A DNA stretch of 64,000 nucleotides from Synechocystis sp. PCC 7509 (GTDB lineage Bacteria > Cyanobacteriota > Cyanobacteriia > Cyanobacteriales > Chroococcidiopsidaceae): positions 2,740,324-2,804,323 of the forward strand of contig NZ_ALVU02000001.1 of the NCBI RefSeq assembly GCF_000332075.2, given 5' to 3'. The notes under the pieces are model-generated. The model worked only from the letters and a program-made list of their open reading frames with translations. It did not search any database and was not told where the DNA came from. The position numbers and the translations under genes were made by a program. Positions 1 through 9,194 of the stretch are shown in pieces; positions within the stretch are counted from its first letter, which is position 1; each line of letters begins with the position of its first letter.

Positions 1-1227
1 GCCGTCGAACCACTAATACTTACTAAGTTAAGTCCAGAAAACCGCCAGCAAACTGAGAGATTATTAGGCGATGTGTGGGGAGAATGGCAAAGTGCTGTTA
101 GTACGAGTCGCAAGGTAAGTATAGATAAATTGCAACAAATCGCCGATAATCAAGGACTACTAGAAGCTACTGCCGCAAAAAGTAATGGTTTAGTTGATGA
201 AGTAGGGTATTTTGACGAAGTTTTGGGCGAACTTAAAAAGTTAACGGGTAGCAAAGCGGACGAACGAACATTTAAACAAATTAATTTAGTAGACTATGCT
301 GGCGTTTCTGGGAAATCCTTGGGTGTAGAGCGCAATTCAAAAAATCATATTGCCGTTGTCTACGCCGAAGGTACGATTGTGGATGGACAAGGTGGAGTTG
401 GACAAGTAGGAGGCGATCGCTTTGCGCGTCTATTTCGCCAATTGCAGCAAGATAAAACTGTAAAAGCGATCGTTTTGCGCGTCAATAGTCCGGGGGGTAG
501 TGCGACGGCTTCAGAAGTGATGCAGCGCGAAATTAAAATTGTCGGCAAAACTAAACCTGTCATTGTCTCTATGGGTGATGTGGCGGCGAGTGGTGGTTAC
601 TGGATTGCAACCGATGCTAAACGTATTTTTGCCGAACCAAATACAATTACTGGCTCTATAGGCGTGTTTGGAGTGTTGCCAAACTTCCAAAAACTAGCAA
701 ATAATAATGGCATTACTTGGGATGTAGTCAAAACGGCAAATCTTGCTGATAGTCAAACGGTTGCTCGTCCTAAGTCTCCTCAAGAATTGGCAGTTTATCA
801 AAGTTCTGTCAATCGACTTTATAGTTTATTTTTGAGCAAAGTTGCCGAAGGGCGCAAAATCCCCGCCCAAAAAGTAGCCGAAATTGCCCAAGGGCGGGTA
901 TGGTCGGGGGTAGCAGCAAAAGAGATTGGTTTAGTTGATGAAATTGGTGGTATTGAGTCCGCGATCGCCTATGCCGTTAAACAAGCCAAGTTAGGCAACG
1001 ATTGGCAAGTCACCGAGTATCCCACCGCCCGCAGTTTTGAACAACGTTTACTTGGACAATTGGGCAACGAAGCGCGGGTAAGATTAGGGGGTGAGGCTAT
1101 AAGCAAGTCACCAGATTTGCTGACGGCGGAGTTTAAAAAACTCCAACAAGAGCTAGAAGTATTGCAATCAATGAACGATCCCAGAGGCGTTTATGCTCGT
1201 TTGCCGTTTACCTTAAAAATTGAATAA
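1..1227 (+). CDS. sppA: Signal peptide peptidase SppA, 67K type (5' end outside window)
   Basis: Membrane-associated serine protease thought to degrade cleaved signal peptides; in cyanobacteria SppA is also linked to thylakoid protein turnover. The frame is open from base 1, so a GTG at 73 is internal and the gene starts upstream. The second protease domain is complete: [10 protein letters not shown] carries the nucleophilic serine, followed by the [10 protein letters not shown] segment. The first residues (AVEP) align with the E. coli SppA segment immediately after its catalytic lysine (YKSAVEP), so that lysine should lie about two codons upstream of the window. The double-length (67K) layout is inferred from two related domains. 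No obvious terminator follows. Confidence 0.93.
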   Translation, partial: AVEPLILTKLSPENRQQTERLLGDVWGEWQSAVSTSRKVSIDKLQQIADNQGLLEATAAKSNGLVDEVGYFDEVLGELKKLTGSKADERTFKQINLVDYAGVSGKSLGVERNSKNHIAVVYAEGTIVDGQGGVGQVGGDRFARLFRQLQQDKTVKAIVLRVNSPGGSATASEVMQREIKIVGKTKPVIVSMGDVAASGGYWIATDAKRIFAEPNTITGSIGVFGVLPNFQKLANNNGITWDVVKTANLADSQTVARPKSPQELAVYQSSVNRLYSLFLSKVAEGRKIPAQKVAEIAQGRVWSGVAAKEIGLVDEIGGIESAIAYAVKQAKLGNDWQVTEYPTARSFEQRLLGQLGNEARVRLGGEAISKSPDLLTAEFKKLQQELEVLQSMNDPRGVYARLPFTLKIE

Positions 1228-1333
1228 ACAGCTATCCAAAAAGTAGTAAGTGAAAACACGGTTGCATTTTAAAAACATCCCGATAAGATTAGGGAAAGTT
1301 TAAATATATAAATGCGATCGCACACATCTACCT

Positions 1334-1573
1334 ATGGACATAAAAACTAAGCGCCTTGCTCTTTTGGTCGTTTCCTGTAGTGCTGTGGGGGTAATTCTCG
1401 GCGGTAGTGCTAGTTTGGCAGACAGCAATCAATGTTGGGCAGCTAAAGAGGTTACAAATGATTGTCTAACTACTGAACCAGTAGTTAAAACTATGCAAGG
1501 CATGAGTACGGGTTTAATTGCTGGATTTACCGCCGCCATAGTAGCAGCTTGGCAAATCAAACACGACGAATAG
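1334..1573 (+). CDS. Small conserved-type membrane protein, function unknown
   Basis: A 79-residue protein I cannot assign. It has a hydrophobic N-terminal segment (about residues 8-29) that could be a signal anchor, a central polar part with two cysteines (C34, C43), and a second hydrophobic segment (about 58-73) ending in a short charged tail. The start follows a HIP1 site. It converges with the next gene, with only 3 bp between stop codons. It looks like a short cyanobacterial membrane protein; the function is open. Confidence 0.6.
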   Translation: MDIKTKRLALLVVSCSAVGVILGGSASLADSNQCWAAKEVTNDCLTTEPVVKTMQGMSTGLIAGFTAAIVAAWQIKHDE

Positions 1574-1576
1574 TAG

Positions 1577-2695
1577 CTAACCTTTGACACTAATTATCCC
1601 CGCGATCGCTGCCGAGGCTGCGGAGGTAAAAGCCGAAGCAAATAACCACCAAACGGCGGTTTCTGCTACCTTTTGGGTAGCTTTTGCTTGAATAGTCGCT
1701 TGTTGTTTGCGGGTTTGCTCGATTAGTTGCTCTAATTCTTGGCTAAGTTGAATTGATTTTTCCTCTGATGAGGTAGGTTGAAGTACAGCAAGTACAGTTT
1801 CTGGGGCGGCTTTTAGCGGTTGTTGTCCCCAAAGCTGCTGCCAAAAAGTTTCTAACTGTTCCATCGCTTGATTGACATCGTTTTTAGAAAAGTCTGTGCG
1901 GCTGCTAACTAAGTCTACAAAAGTTTGTCGCCCGATATTTTGGATATGGTTATCGCGGGCGATGGTTTGCATTTCGGGTTCAACAATTAACTGTTCAAAT
2001 TCTGCTTGGAGTTGATGGCGATCTTCTTCGGGGATTCTTAGCTGATTTAGGTAGCTTGAAATTGCTTCACGGCTGCGAGCGTGATCTATGGCGGTACTAA
2101 GTTCGCGGCGTACCGTAGTAGCGGCGGCTTCGGCGGTAGAAACAACGCGATCGCTTACTTGTTTTGCCCCAAGAGCGATCGCTGCTGTACCAATAATTCC
2201 TTGCAATCCAGAAGTTGCCGAATTAACTACTGTACCAATTACTGAACCTACCGTAGTTAAGCTAATCCAAACTAACAATGTAAAGTACGTTGCCCAAATT
2301 GTTAGCCCAAAAATTGCTCCTAAAATTGCATCGTTTACTAAGCTGAGTTTTACCGCCAAAAAACACGCCCCAAACAAGGTAATGCTAAGAGTTCCCAGTG
2401 TTCTTAAGCCTACTATTGTGCCGATTTTGTCAATAGTATCGTCTAAAGATTCTCCTTCCTTAGATTCCTCATCAGAATCTGAATAGGAAATACCCAAAGC
2501 AATAAAAAAGTTGGCTAGTAGTAGCTGAAAGGCAAAAGCTAAAACTAATCCCGCCACTAAGACTAAAAAGCCTTGAGAGCCTGAAAACACGGTATTAGAG
2601 ACGCTTCCCAAAGGTAAATAGGCGAAGCCCGTAACCGGGCGCGCTGGCGGTATCGCCCCGTCAAAAAATTGAACTATTCCCACCCACTGAAACAT
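1577..2695 (-). CDS. Membrane protein with C-terminal coiled region, unknown function
   Basis: A 372-residue protein with several hydrophobic segments in the N-terminal half (about residues 40-70, 95-120, 125-150, 160-180). A long polar, probably helical region follows (about 190-340, rich in Glu and Gln), then a final hydrophobic segment (about 347-368). I do not recognise the family. The first 35 codons are suspicious because residues about 14-27 (IPPARPVTGF) are encoded by a palindromic dispersed repeat at 2621-2657. The true start may be further in, for example the GTG at residue 36. No strong ribosome-binding site precedes the ATG used here. Confidence 0.65.
   Translation of the reverse strand: MFQWVGIVQFFDGAIPPARPVTGFAYLPLGSVSNTVFSGSQGFLVLVAGLVLAFAFQLLLANFFIALGISYSDSDEESKEGESLDDTIDKIGTIVGLRTLGTLSITLFGACFLAVKLSLVNDAILGAIFGLTIWATYFTLLVWISLTTVGSVIGTVVNSATSGLQGIIGTAAIALGAKQVSDRVVSTAEAAATTVRRELSTAIDHARSREAISSYLNQLRIPEEDRHQLQAEFEQLIVEPEMQTIARDNHIQNIGRQTFVDLVSSRTDFSKNDVNQAMEQLETFWQQLWGQQPLKAAPETVLAVLQPTSSEEKSIQLSQELEQLIEQTRKQQATIQAKATQKVAETAVWWLFASAFTSAASAAIAGIISVKG
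2621..2657. repeat. Palindromic dispersed repeat inside a coding region
   Basis: Nested inverted repeat: outer GGCGA/TCGCC and inner GCCCG/CGGGC around a 4-base loop (GTTA read on the minus strand). Such GC-rich hairpins are typical of small dispersed palindromic repeats in cyanobacterial genomes. It lies in frame within the 5' part of the 1577-2695 gene and is read as a Pro/Arg-rich peptide. Confidence 0.6.
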
Positions 2696-2807
2696 AGATT
2701 TTTGTTAAGTTTGCTTCTATAAACTGATAATACTTTTGCCTCCTTCGATGTCTCTCTCTAATGAGCGAAAAATAGCTCTTAATTGCAAAGACTAGACTTT
2801 TAGCTGA

Positions 2808-3428
2808 TTAAAAGCGGTAGTTGCGATCGCGTATCCATAGACTAACGGGTACGCCATTCCCTTGTTTATCAACTTTTATTTCCATTACAAGAAGTTGCGA
2901 TCGTCCTCTTTGCGCTTGACTAACAGCTTGGTTAATTTCTTGCTGTTGAGATTCGGGAAAGTAATAAGTTTCTAACCCGTAACGAATCGAATTACCTGCG
3001 CCTCTGCCCTTCAGAGCTATCTGGTTGGCTGGTAACGGTGTCGGCGGGCTGCCACTTACTCTTACAGGTTTCCAAGCTAAAGGGGGCTGTTTTGCTCCAT
3101 CTGGTGGCGATTCTAAGACTACATACAACTGTGTACTTGAATCTAGATAGTTGTCATTTGTAATTTTTTGCTGTTTTTTTATTTCTTGCCAACCTGGAAG
3201 CTTTCGTAAGTTTTCTAAGCGGGAAATGTCATAACTTAGGGTTTGCGAATAACCCCGTAATGGATCGTAAGGATCTACAGGAATCGTCTGCAATATCACA
3301 GTTTTGCCTGTAATGTGCGTATACACTGATTGGGCAGGTAGAGCTAAAATTAGCCCAACTTGAAATAGTAAAGGTACAGCAAACCGCCATATTGGTAAAG
3401 GCGATCGCGTTTCTTCATTTTGTGACAT
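2808..3428 (-). CDS. GDYXXLXY-family membrane-anchored protein
   Basis: A 206-residue protein with one N-terminal hydrophobic segment (about residues 13-31) and an extracytoplasmic domain. The segment DPYDPLRGYSQTLSYDIS corresponds to the signature of the GDYXXLXY family (Pfam), in the RGYSxTLSY form I associate with cyanobacterial members. The biochemical role of the family is unknown. It lies 16 bp downstream of the DUF2157 gene on the same strand, a pairing known for these two families, so they are probably co-transcribed and may form one envelope complex. Confidence 0.85.
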   Translation of the reverse strand: MSQNEETRSPLPIWRFAVPLLFQVGLILALPAQSVYTHITGKTVILQTIPVDPYDPLRGYSQTLSYDISRLENLRKLPGWQEIKKQQKITNDNYLDSSTQLYVVLESPPDGAKQPPLAWKPVRVSGSPPTPLPANQIALKGRGAGNSIRYGLETYYFPESQQQEINQAVSQAQRGRSQLLVMEIKVDKQGNGVPVSLWIRDRNYRF

Positions 3429-3444
3429 AAAAACCTCTTAACTT

Positions 3445-4902
3445 TTAATTATTTGTATTACCAAAAGTTCGGACGTACTTCTCAAACCAAAGTCCGATCG
3501 CAATTACGCCAACTCCACACAAAACAAAGACTAAAGATTTGAAAAACAATCCCGTATTAGCTAAGAAAAACCAATTCAAAATTCTTAAAACTAACAGCAA
3601 CAATCCAAACCAAAAAGCCCGTCTTTGTCCGTGAGTTAAACCTTCGCGCATTAAACCAATAGATAAAATAAACAACAGCGCGTTAAAAGCAAAGGTGGCA
3701 AATTCAGGAATTGGTGCAACATAAGTATGCCAACTAGAAATTGAAACGGGAATAACTATTAATAAACCAATAACAATTGTTGTCAAGTCTTGAGATTGCA
3801 TTGGGCGATGTCTAGATATTCTATTTGCTAGACGCAACCATTGCCAAACACCAATTACGATCAAAATCAAAAGGTTTATGAGCGGAAACAAACTTACTTT
3901 TTCTAAATCCGTTTCTGAAGATTCGCGCGACCAATTATTCCACAAACTATAGAATGAAAAAGAGTAAAATATACCTGCTAAATAGATAAGTGCAAGGTTT
4001 TGAGAAATAGCTTTAAAAGACTTTGATATTGCTCGATTTTCTCTAAAGTCGTCATAACTCCATAATAGTATTGGCGGTAGTGTAAAAAGAAGTGCGATCG
4101 CCCAACCGGAGATTTGTAGATTAGATAAATTAAATAGCCTTCCTATTCCATAAGCGTAGAAGTAGTGATTACTTATTAAAGCTGATATAATTGCGATCGC
4201 ACTAAAAGCAAATACCCAGCGCGACTTGCATAAATAGGCTAAAGGTATAAACATTACACAAGCAAGAATTGGCATATGTTCCCCTAGCAAAGATGACCAA
4301 GAAAGTTGTTGATACAGCCAAGAATTATTAAATAAACTATCTATAGCAAATCCCCACTGACCGATCCAAATTAATAAAATAGATAGTAAACTTAATGATG
4401 TTAAGCGCAAGCTATAAGCCATTGCTAGTACACCAATTCCCCACGCAAGCATTAATTCATAAAAGGGATTATTGACTTGATAAATTTGCCCCATTAGTGC
4501 CATGTTTGCCCCTAGTATCAATGCACCTAGTAGCAACAATCCAGTACCGAGGCGCTGATTAGAATCGTGAGATTTTCTCCAAATATAAAAACCTGTAGTA
4601 TTAACACTTACAAACAAGCTTAGTAACAATAATATCTTGGCAATTTTTGATAAATCTTGCCAGTTTGCAGCTACAAAAGTAATTATTCCTAACCCGATTA
4701 GAATACTTCCAAGTCCAATCAAAACCATTACAAATAGATTTCGAGAAGATGTATCAATAGCATTAAATTGATAGCGTTGTGCTAGTTGTTCATGTTGAGA
4801 ATCATTAATTAATCCTTCGGTGCGCCATACTTCCGCTTCCCGGCGTAACTGGCTGCGAAACTTGTCTGTAATCAAAATAAGTGCCTCCTTTTTTATCAAC
4901 AA
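3445..4902 (-). CDS. DUF2157 polytopic membrane protein
   Basis: A 485-residue protein. It has a soluble N-terminal region (residues 1-50, with LRREAEVWRTEGLI resembling the start of DUF2157) followed by about a dozen hydrophobic segments, including LFVMVLIGLGSILIGLG and LLLSLFVSVNTTGFYIW. DUF2157 proteins are inner-membrane proteins of unknown role. It is first in a two-gene operon with the GDYXXLXY gene. A run like AAGGAGG (minus strand, near 4890) lies just inside the annotated 5' end, so the start could be a few codons further in (for example LITDKFRSQL). Confidence 0.82.
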   Translation of the reverse strand: MLIKKEALILITDKFRSQLRREAEVWRTEGLINDSQHEQLAQRYQFNAIDTSSRNLFVMVLIGLGSILIGLGIITFVAANWQDLSKIAKILLLLSLFVSVNTTGFYIWRKSHDSNQRLGTGLLLLGALILGANMALMGQIYQVNNPFYELMLAWGIGVLAMAYSLRLTSLSLLSILLIWIGQWGFAIDSLFNNSWLYQQLSWSSLLGEHMPILACVMFIPLAYLCKSRWVFAFSAIAIISALISNHYFYAYGIGRLFNLSNLQISGWAIALLFTLPPILLWSYDDFRENRAISKSFKAISQNLALIYLAGIFYSFSFYSLWNNWSRESSETDLEKVSLFPLINLLILIVIGVWQWLRLANRISRHRPMQSQDLTTIVIGLLIVIPVSISSWHTYVAPIPEFATFAFNALLFILSIGLMREGLTHGQRRAFWFGLLLLVLRILNWFFLANTGLFFKSLVFVLCGVGVIAIGLWFEKYVRTFGNTNN

Positions 4903-5029
4903 AATATTAATAAATTAAAAGTTTTATTAAACTAAAGGCTATATCAGTTTTATTATCAAATTATAATTAGCAAACAAATATACTTGCTGTGACACTTTGT
5001 TTGTTGGTATGTTTTTTAACATAAATTAT

Positions 5030-5440
5030 TTAATCGAAATATTCTTGAGTTGCTAAGATTTCTAACTCCTTGTATCCTGTTTGTGCATCTATGGTTCTAG
5101 CAAAAATAAAATCTTCACTTACGCCAATAACAATTTCTGCTGTTGTGTAGATAATGCAACCAGTTTCTAAATGTCCACCGATAGTTTTACCTTGGCAATC
5201 GGCTATTGCTATATGTAAATGAATGCCAGTTTTAGATAATGTGCCGTTTAGGGAAAGTATTTCAAATTTGTCTTGTAAAAATGCTGCTTTATTTTGATTG
5301 GCAAAACGAATATTTGCCTGTTTTAAACTACCTATTGCTGTTACTATAAATCCAGCTTTTATATCTTTTTCTTGAGTAAATGTTTCTAAAGCTTGGCGTA
5401 AATCTTGTTCGGGTTTTAACCTGATTGCAAAAGTTTTCAT
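5030..5440 (-). CDS. PPC (DUF296) domain protein
   Basis: A 136-residue single-domain protein of the PPC/DUF296 family, the fold also found in plant AHL DNA-binding proteins. The metal-site residues are visible: GIHLHIAI gives H74 and H76, and TIGGHLETG gives H90, the usual three-histidine set. Bacterial stand-alone PPC proteins form trimers; DNA binding is inferred from annotation habit and not shown here. It is a monocistronic unit, divergent from the dynamin-like gene. A short inverted repeat (ATACGG/CCGTAT, 5460-5498) lies in the shared promoter region. Confidence 0.88.
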   Translation of the reverse strand: MKTFAIRLKPEQDLRQALETFTQEKDIKAGFIVTAIGSLKQANIRFANQNKAAFLQDKFEILSLNGTLSKTGIHLHIAIADCQGKTIGGHLETGCIIYTTAEIVIGVSEDFIFARTIDAQTGYKELEILATQEYFD

Positions 5441-5568
5441 AACAGCTACAAGAGTATATATACGGGTAAATTTGAATAAAATATAAATATATCCGTATTT
5501 TCACTATAACTTGTCTCTAAATATGCTTCATAAAATAGTTGTAAATAGCTATTTTTAGGATTTATATA

Positions 5569-8013
5569 ATGACTGAACCTTTAACACAGTGTCAAAATTT
5601 GCAAGCGCAAGTTGAAAGCATACTTCAGTTATCCCATCAAGAAGCAAGTTTGCGATCGCAAGATATAACCCCAGTACAATCTAGTTTGAGAAAAGCTGTT
5701 TCTCCTACCTTTGAAATTGTCTTTGCTGGTGCTTTTAGTGCGGGTAAGTCGATGCTAATCAACGCCTTACTAGAAAGAGAGTTATTGTACAGCGCAGAAG
5801 GACACGCTACGGGTACTGAATGCTACATTTTTTATGCTGAAGCGGAACAAGAAAAAGTTATTTTAACTTTTTTAAGTGAAGTAGAAATTAGAGAACAAGC
5901 AGTAGCACTATGTCAAAAATTGGGATTAACAGCACCCAGTAATATTAACGATACTGAAATGGTTAATTTGTTACGTCAAGGATGCGTATTAATTATTCAA
6001 AAAGAAGGCGGTGAGAGTAAATCGGAACGCGCCAAACAAGCAAAGGCTTTGATACTTTTATTAGAGGGATTTGAAACAAACCGCGATCGCATTCATTCGT
6101 TAAATAATGCTACATATTCGATGGAACAGTTTAACTTTGCCAATCTCAAAGAAGCCGCCAGTTTTGCGCGTCGTGGTAGTAATAGCGCCGTCTTAAAGCG
6201 GATTGAATACTATTGCACTCATCCCTTATTAAAAGATGGAAACGTAATTATTGATACACCCGGAATTGACGCACCCGTACAAAAAGATGCGGAATTAGCT
6301 TATCGTAAAATTGAACATCCCGATACTTCCGCCGTTGTCTGCGTATTAAAGCCAGCTTCTGCGGGAGATATGACGAAGGAGGAGACAGAATTAATTGAAA
6401 AAACTAACTCTAATATAGGTATACGCGATCGCTTGTTTTATGTATTTAACCGTATTGACGAAACTTGGTTTAAACCAGAGTTAAAACAACGATTAGATAG
6501 ATTGATTAATAGCGAGTTTCAAAATACTACTAGAGTCTACAAAACCAGTGGTTTACTAGGATTTCATGGTAGCCAGGTTAAACAACATACAAATAAGAGC
6601 GATCGCTTTGGTTTAGATTCTATCTTTGCTGAGAGTGTTGGGGGTTTGGAGGGACAAGAAGAAACGCCACAATTTGTTAATGCTTTAATGCAATATTGCG
6701 CGTTGTCGGGTAAATTACCTCCTACATTTCGGATTGATGTGCGCGGATATGAAACGCCAAATCAAAACTACGAGCGGATTTTAAATGATTATGGAATGCC
6801 ATTAATCGATCAATTGATTATCGATAGTGGAATTGAGGAATTTCGCTCGGCTATTACTCGTTATTTGACAGAAGAAAAACGTCCTCAATTGTTTTCAAAC
6901 TTAGCTGACGATTTACAACCAGTTTGTATTAACTTACGCAATAATTATCTTGCAAAGCATCGAGAACTAGATAGCCAACCCCGCGAAATTGAAGCTATGA
7001 AGGCGCGGGAATTGGAACTATTAAGTAAAGAGTTGCAAGACTTGGGAGAGCATTTTTTTGAGCATATCGAATTAGAAGTTAATCAATTAGTAAACAATAA
7101 ATGCGAGAATTTTGAAAAAGATTTTCTATTGCTACAAACTCGCATGATTGGCAAATTAGACGAGTTATTAAATACTTTTTCTGTAGCAGATGCTTATAGC
7201 CGCGCTACTCTCAGCCATCGCCGCAATGCTACAGCGCCATTAATTGCTATTTTAGTAGAAGCACTTTATTATCTATCTAACGAATTGGAAGATGTTTTAG
7301 TAAAATCTTGCCAAGAAGTGATTAATAGCTTTTTTCAACGCTTAATTGAAAGAGTACAAAAAGCAGAGTATTACAGTCATTTGTATAGGTTGCTAGGCAA
7401 TGATGCCGGAATTGTAGAACAGATAAAAGCATTAGAAACTTTGGTACAACATTCTTTAATGGATGCAGCAAAAGTAGAGTGCGATCGCTTTGTGCGAGAA
7501 AGTCCCAGATTTTACGATGAGGGGACATTTTCTATCTATCAATTTCGTCAAACATTGGCGCAAACATCCCAAGGTTACGACAGCGAAAGTATGGTACAAG
7601 CACAGCCAGCAATTAGGCAATTATTGAAGTTAGATTTTGAGCCAAAAGTCTCCGAAACTATCCGCAAAAACTTCCGCGCTAATATTAACGCTGTTCTCAA
7701 AAATGGTTTATTACCCCTTGCAGAAAAACAAGCAAATCAGATTTTACAGCAATACAATAATGCTCGCAATCATTTAGAGCAAACGTTGGAGAAAGAGGCG
7801 GAAGAAAAGATTGCTGGTAATATGCGATCGCAAAAGGAAGTAGAAAGTAATATTTCTGCTTACAATCAAGCAGTTTCGGGTATTAACGGTTGCTTGCAAG
7901 CCATGCAATTACATACTCATTTATTACCTTTAATTGCAGATTCTGATTTTAAATCGGTTATTGTTGATACAGAAGTTGTAAGTCTTAGTCATTTTAAAGT
8001 TTTGGCGATTTGA
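5569..8013 (+). CDS. Dynamin-like GTPase
   Basis: An 814-residue large GTPase of the dynamin superfamily. G1 is GAFSAGKS (residues 54-61), a candidate G2 threonine lies in GHATGTE, G3 is DTPG near residue 229, and G4 is NRID near 294. The rest is long and helical with many Glu, Gln and Lys residues, consistent with a dynamin stalk. Bacterial dynamin-like proteins remodel or protect membranes; some act in phage defence. No transmembrane segment is obvious, so membrane binding would be peripheral. The gene reads toward the two KGK genes, separated by 141 bp. Confidence 0.9.
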   Translation: MTEPLTQCQNLQAQVESILQLSHQEASLRSQDITPVQSSLRKAVSPTFEIVFAGAFSAGKSMLINALLERELLYSAEGHATGTECYIFYAEAEQEKVILTFLSEVEIREQAVALCQKLGLTAPSNINDTEMVNLLRQGCVLIIQKEGGESKSERAKQAKALILLLEGFETNRDRIHSLNNATYSMEQFNFANLKEAASFARRGSNSAVLKRIEYYCTHPLLKDGNVIIDTPGIDAPVQKDAELAYRKIEHPDTSAVVCVLKPASAGDMTKEETELIEKTNSNIGIRDRLFYVFNRIDETWFKPELKQRLDRLINSEFQNTTRVYKTSGLLGFHGSQVKQHTNKSDRFGLDSIFAESVGGLEGQEETPQFVNALMQYCALSGKLPPTFRIDVRGYETPNQNYERILNDYGMPLIDQLIIDSGIEEFRSAITRYLTEEKRPQLFSNLADDLQPVCINLRNNYLAKHRELDSQPREIEAMKARELELLSKELQDLGEHFFEHIELEVNQLVNNKCENFEKDFLLLQTRMIGKLDELLNTFSVADAYSRATLSHRRNATAPLIAILVEALYYLSNELEDVLVKSCQEVINSFFQRLIERVQKAEYYSHLYRLLGNDAGIVEQIKALETLVQHSLMDAAKVECDRFVRESPRFYDEGTFSIYQFRQTLAQTSQGYDSESMVQAQPAIRQLLKLDFEPKVSETIRKNFRANINAVLKNGLLPLAEKQANQILQQYNNARNHLEQTLEKEAEEKIAGNMRSQKEVESNISAYNQAVSGINGCLQAMQLHTHLLPLIADSDFKSVIVDTEVVSLSHFKVLAI

Positions 8014-8154
8014 TTATTAACTTATTAGTGCGGTTACATAAGTGTTTGAGTATACTTTTGCAAACTTTGGCGCTTGTAGCCGCTAATGAAATTCGCTAAA
8101 AATGTCGAGTCACCTAAGTTAGTCAATTTATCAACATAAGGTATTGAGGAAAAT

Positions 8155-8541
8155 ATGCAAAACAAATTTAAGCCATTGAATGATGAATATCAAGATACTG
8201 TTTTATCATTTGCCACATCTATGTTTAAAGTAGGTGAATTGATAGCAGAAATCCGAAAAGTATGGAAAAACAACGGTTTAAATATACTAAGAAATACATT
8301 AGTCAATCGAGGTGATATACCAAGCAATAGTGAGGAATGGTGCAATCAAGGCGTAAACTGTGAAATCTTAAAGCCTGGTGATAAAAGTTGGAAAAAAGGG
8401 AAAATTAGAATCAATATTAGCTTTGAGTTTTGTCCTGATGAAATTGAGATTGAGGAAATAACACAAAGTAAAGATGCAGAAGTCAGTCAAATAAGTTCAC
8501 CCCTTGATGATATTCGTCAAATGATGAATCAAAATAGCTAA
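8155..8541 (+). CDS. KGK-domain protein, copy 1
   Basis: A 128-residue protein with the cyanobacterial KGK family signature (Pfam KGK): WKKGKIRINISFEFCPDE, followed by an acidic linker and a C-terminal SPLDDIRQ motif. The family has no known activity. It is clearly paralogous to the next gene, with the KGK motif, FCPDE, acidic linker and SPLDDIR in the same order. The N-terminal part diverges more. The gap between the copies is 29 bp, so the pair is probably one operon. Confidence 0.82.
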   Translation: MQNKFKPLNDEYQDTVLSFATSMFKVGELIAEIRKVWKNNGLNILRNTLVNRGDIPSNSEEWCNQGVNCEILKPGDKSWKKGKIRINISFEFCPDEIEIEEITQSKDAEVSQISSPLDDIRQMMNQNS

Positions 8542-8570
8542 TATAACAGTTACAAAAAATATAAGTCAAA

Positions 8571-8921
8571 ATGAATAATAGATTTGTGCGGCTAACTTTT
8601 GATGAGGTAATATCACCTACAATAACGGGTCTAAATTTATCTAGTACCTTCAAGGTGAAGGAGCTGCTTGCAGTAGTTAAAAATCAATTTCCTGGTGAAA
8701 GCAAAAAGTTGTTTGAGGAAGAAGGTTTAGAATTGGAAGTTTTGAAACTGGATGCTAAAGGTTGGAAGAAGGGAAAAGTTCGATTTAGCATAGAATTTTG
8801 TCCCGATGAGCCTGAAATTGAAGAAACAACACAAAGTAATAATGTAGAAATTAATCAGACAAGTTCACCCCTTGACGATATTCGCCAAAGGATGAGTAAA
8901 GATCAGCAAAATAATTCATGA
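8571..8921 (+). CDS. KGK-domain protein, copy 2
   Basis: A 116-residue paralogue of the upstream gene. It carries WKKGKVRFSIEFCPDE, an acidic stretch and SPLDDIRQRM near the C terminus. The stop codon overlaps the start of the HNH gene (ATGA, 8918-8921), so the two are probably translationally coupled. That is the only contextual hint to function: the KGK protein may work with, or regulate, the nuclease. The biochemical role is unknown. Confidence 0.82.
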   Translation: MNNRFVRLTFDEVISPTITGLNLSSTFKVKELLAVVKNQFPGESKKLFEEEGLELEVLKLDAKGWKKGKVRFSIEFCPDEPEIEETTQSNNVEINQTSSPLDDIRQRMSKDQQNNS

Positions 8922-9163
8922 GCAAAACGCCACGCATTCCCCTACCGCCAGAAGTGAGAAAATATGTTTTTGAGCGCGACTTACACCATTGCCAAAGTTG
9001 CGGTAAAACTGACACAGAAGCTAACCTTAATATCGATCATATTATTCCTCTAGCTCGTGGCGGCAAAAACGATCTTAGCAATTTGCAAACTCTTTGTATT
9101 ACCTGCAATCAACGTAAACGCGATCGCCTAGATCCCCGATTTAGACGTTATTTTGACAAATGA
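8918..9163 (+). CDS. HNH endonuclease
   Basis: An 81-residue single-domain HNH nuclease. Zinc-binding cysteines are at C25, C28, C60 and C63 (CQSC and CITC). The catalytic core is IDHIIPLARGG (D40-H41), with the central asparagine in DLSNLQTLC (N55). There is no other domain, so target choice is unknown. Small HNH proteins act as stand-alone nicking or cutting enzymes in many contexts. The start overlaps the stop of KGK copy 2 by 4 bp, indicating co-expression. Confidence 0.9.
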   Translation: MSKTPRIPLPPEVRKYVFERDLHHCQSCGKTDTEANLNIDHIIPLARGGKNDLSNLQTLCITCNQRKRDRLDPRFRRYFDK

Positions 9164-9194
9164 GTTATCATCGAGTCTTGCTTTTACTAAGCTT

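Noticed and set aside
2088-2486. 132-codon plus-strand frame
   Set aside because: Antisense to the membrane protein at 1577-2695; no signal for independent expression.
5460-5498. ATACGG/CCGTAT inverted repeat as an operator
   Set aside because: Only 6 bp per arm in very AT-rich DNA; too weak to call as a separate site.
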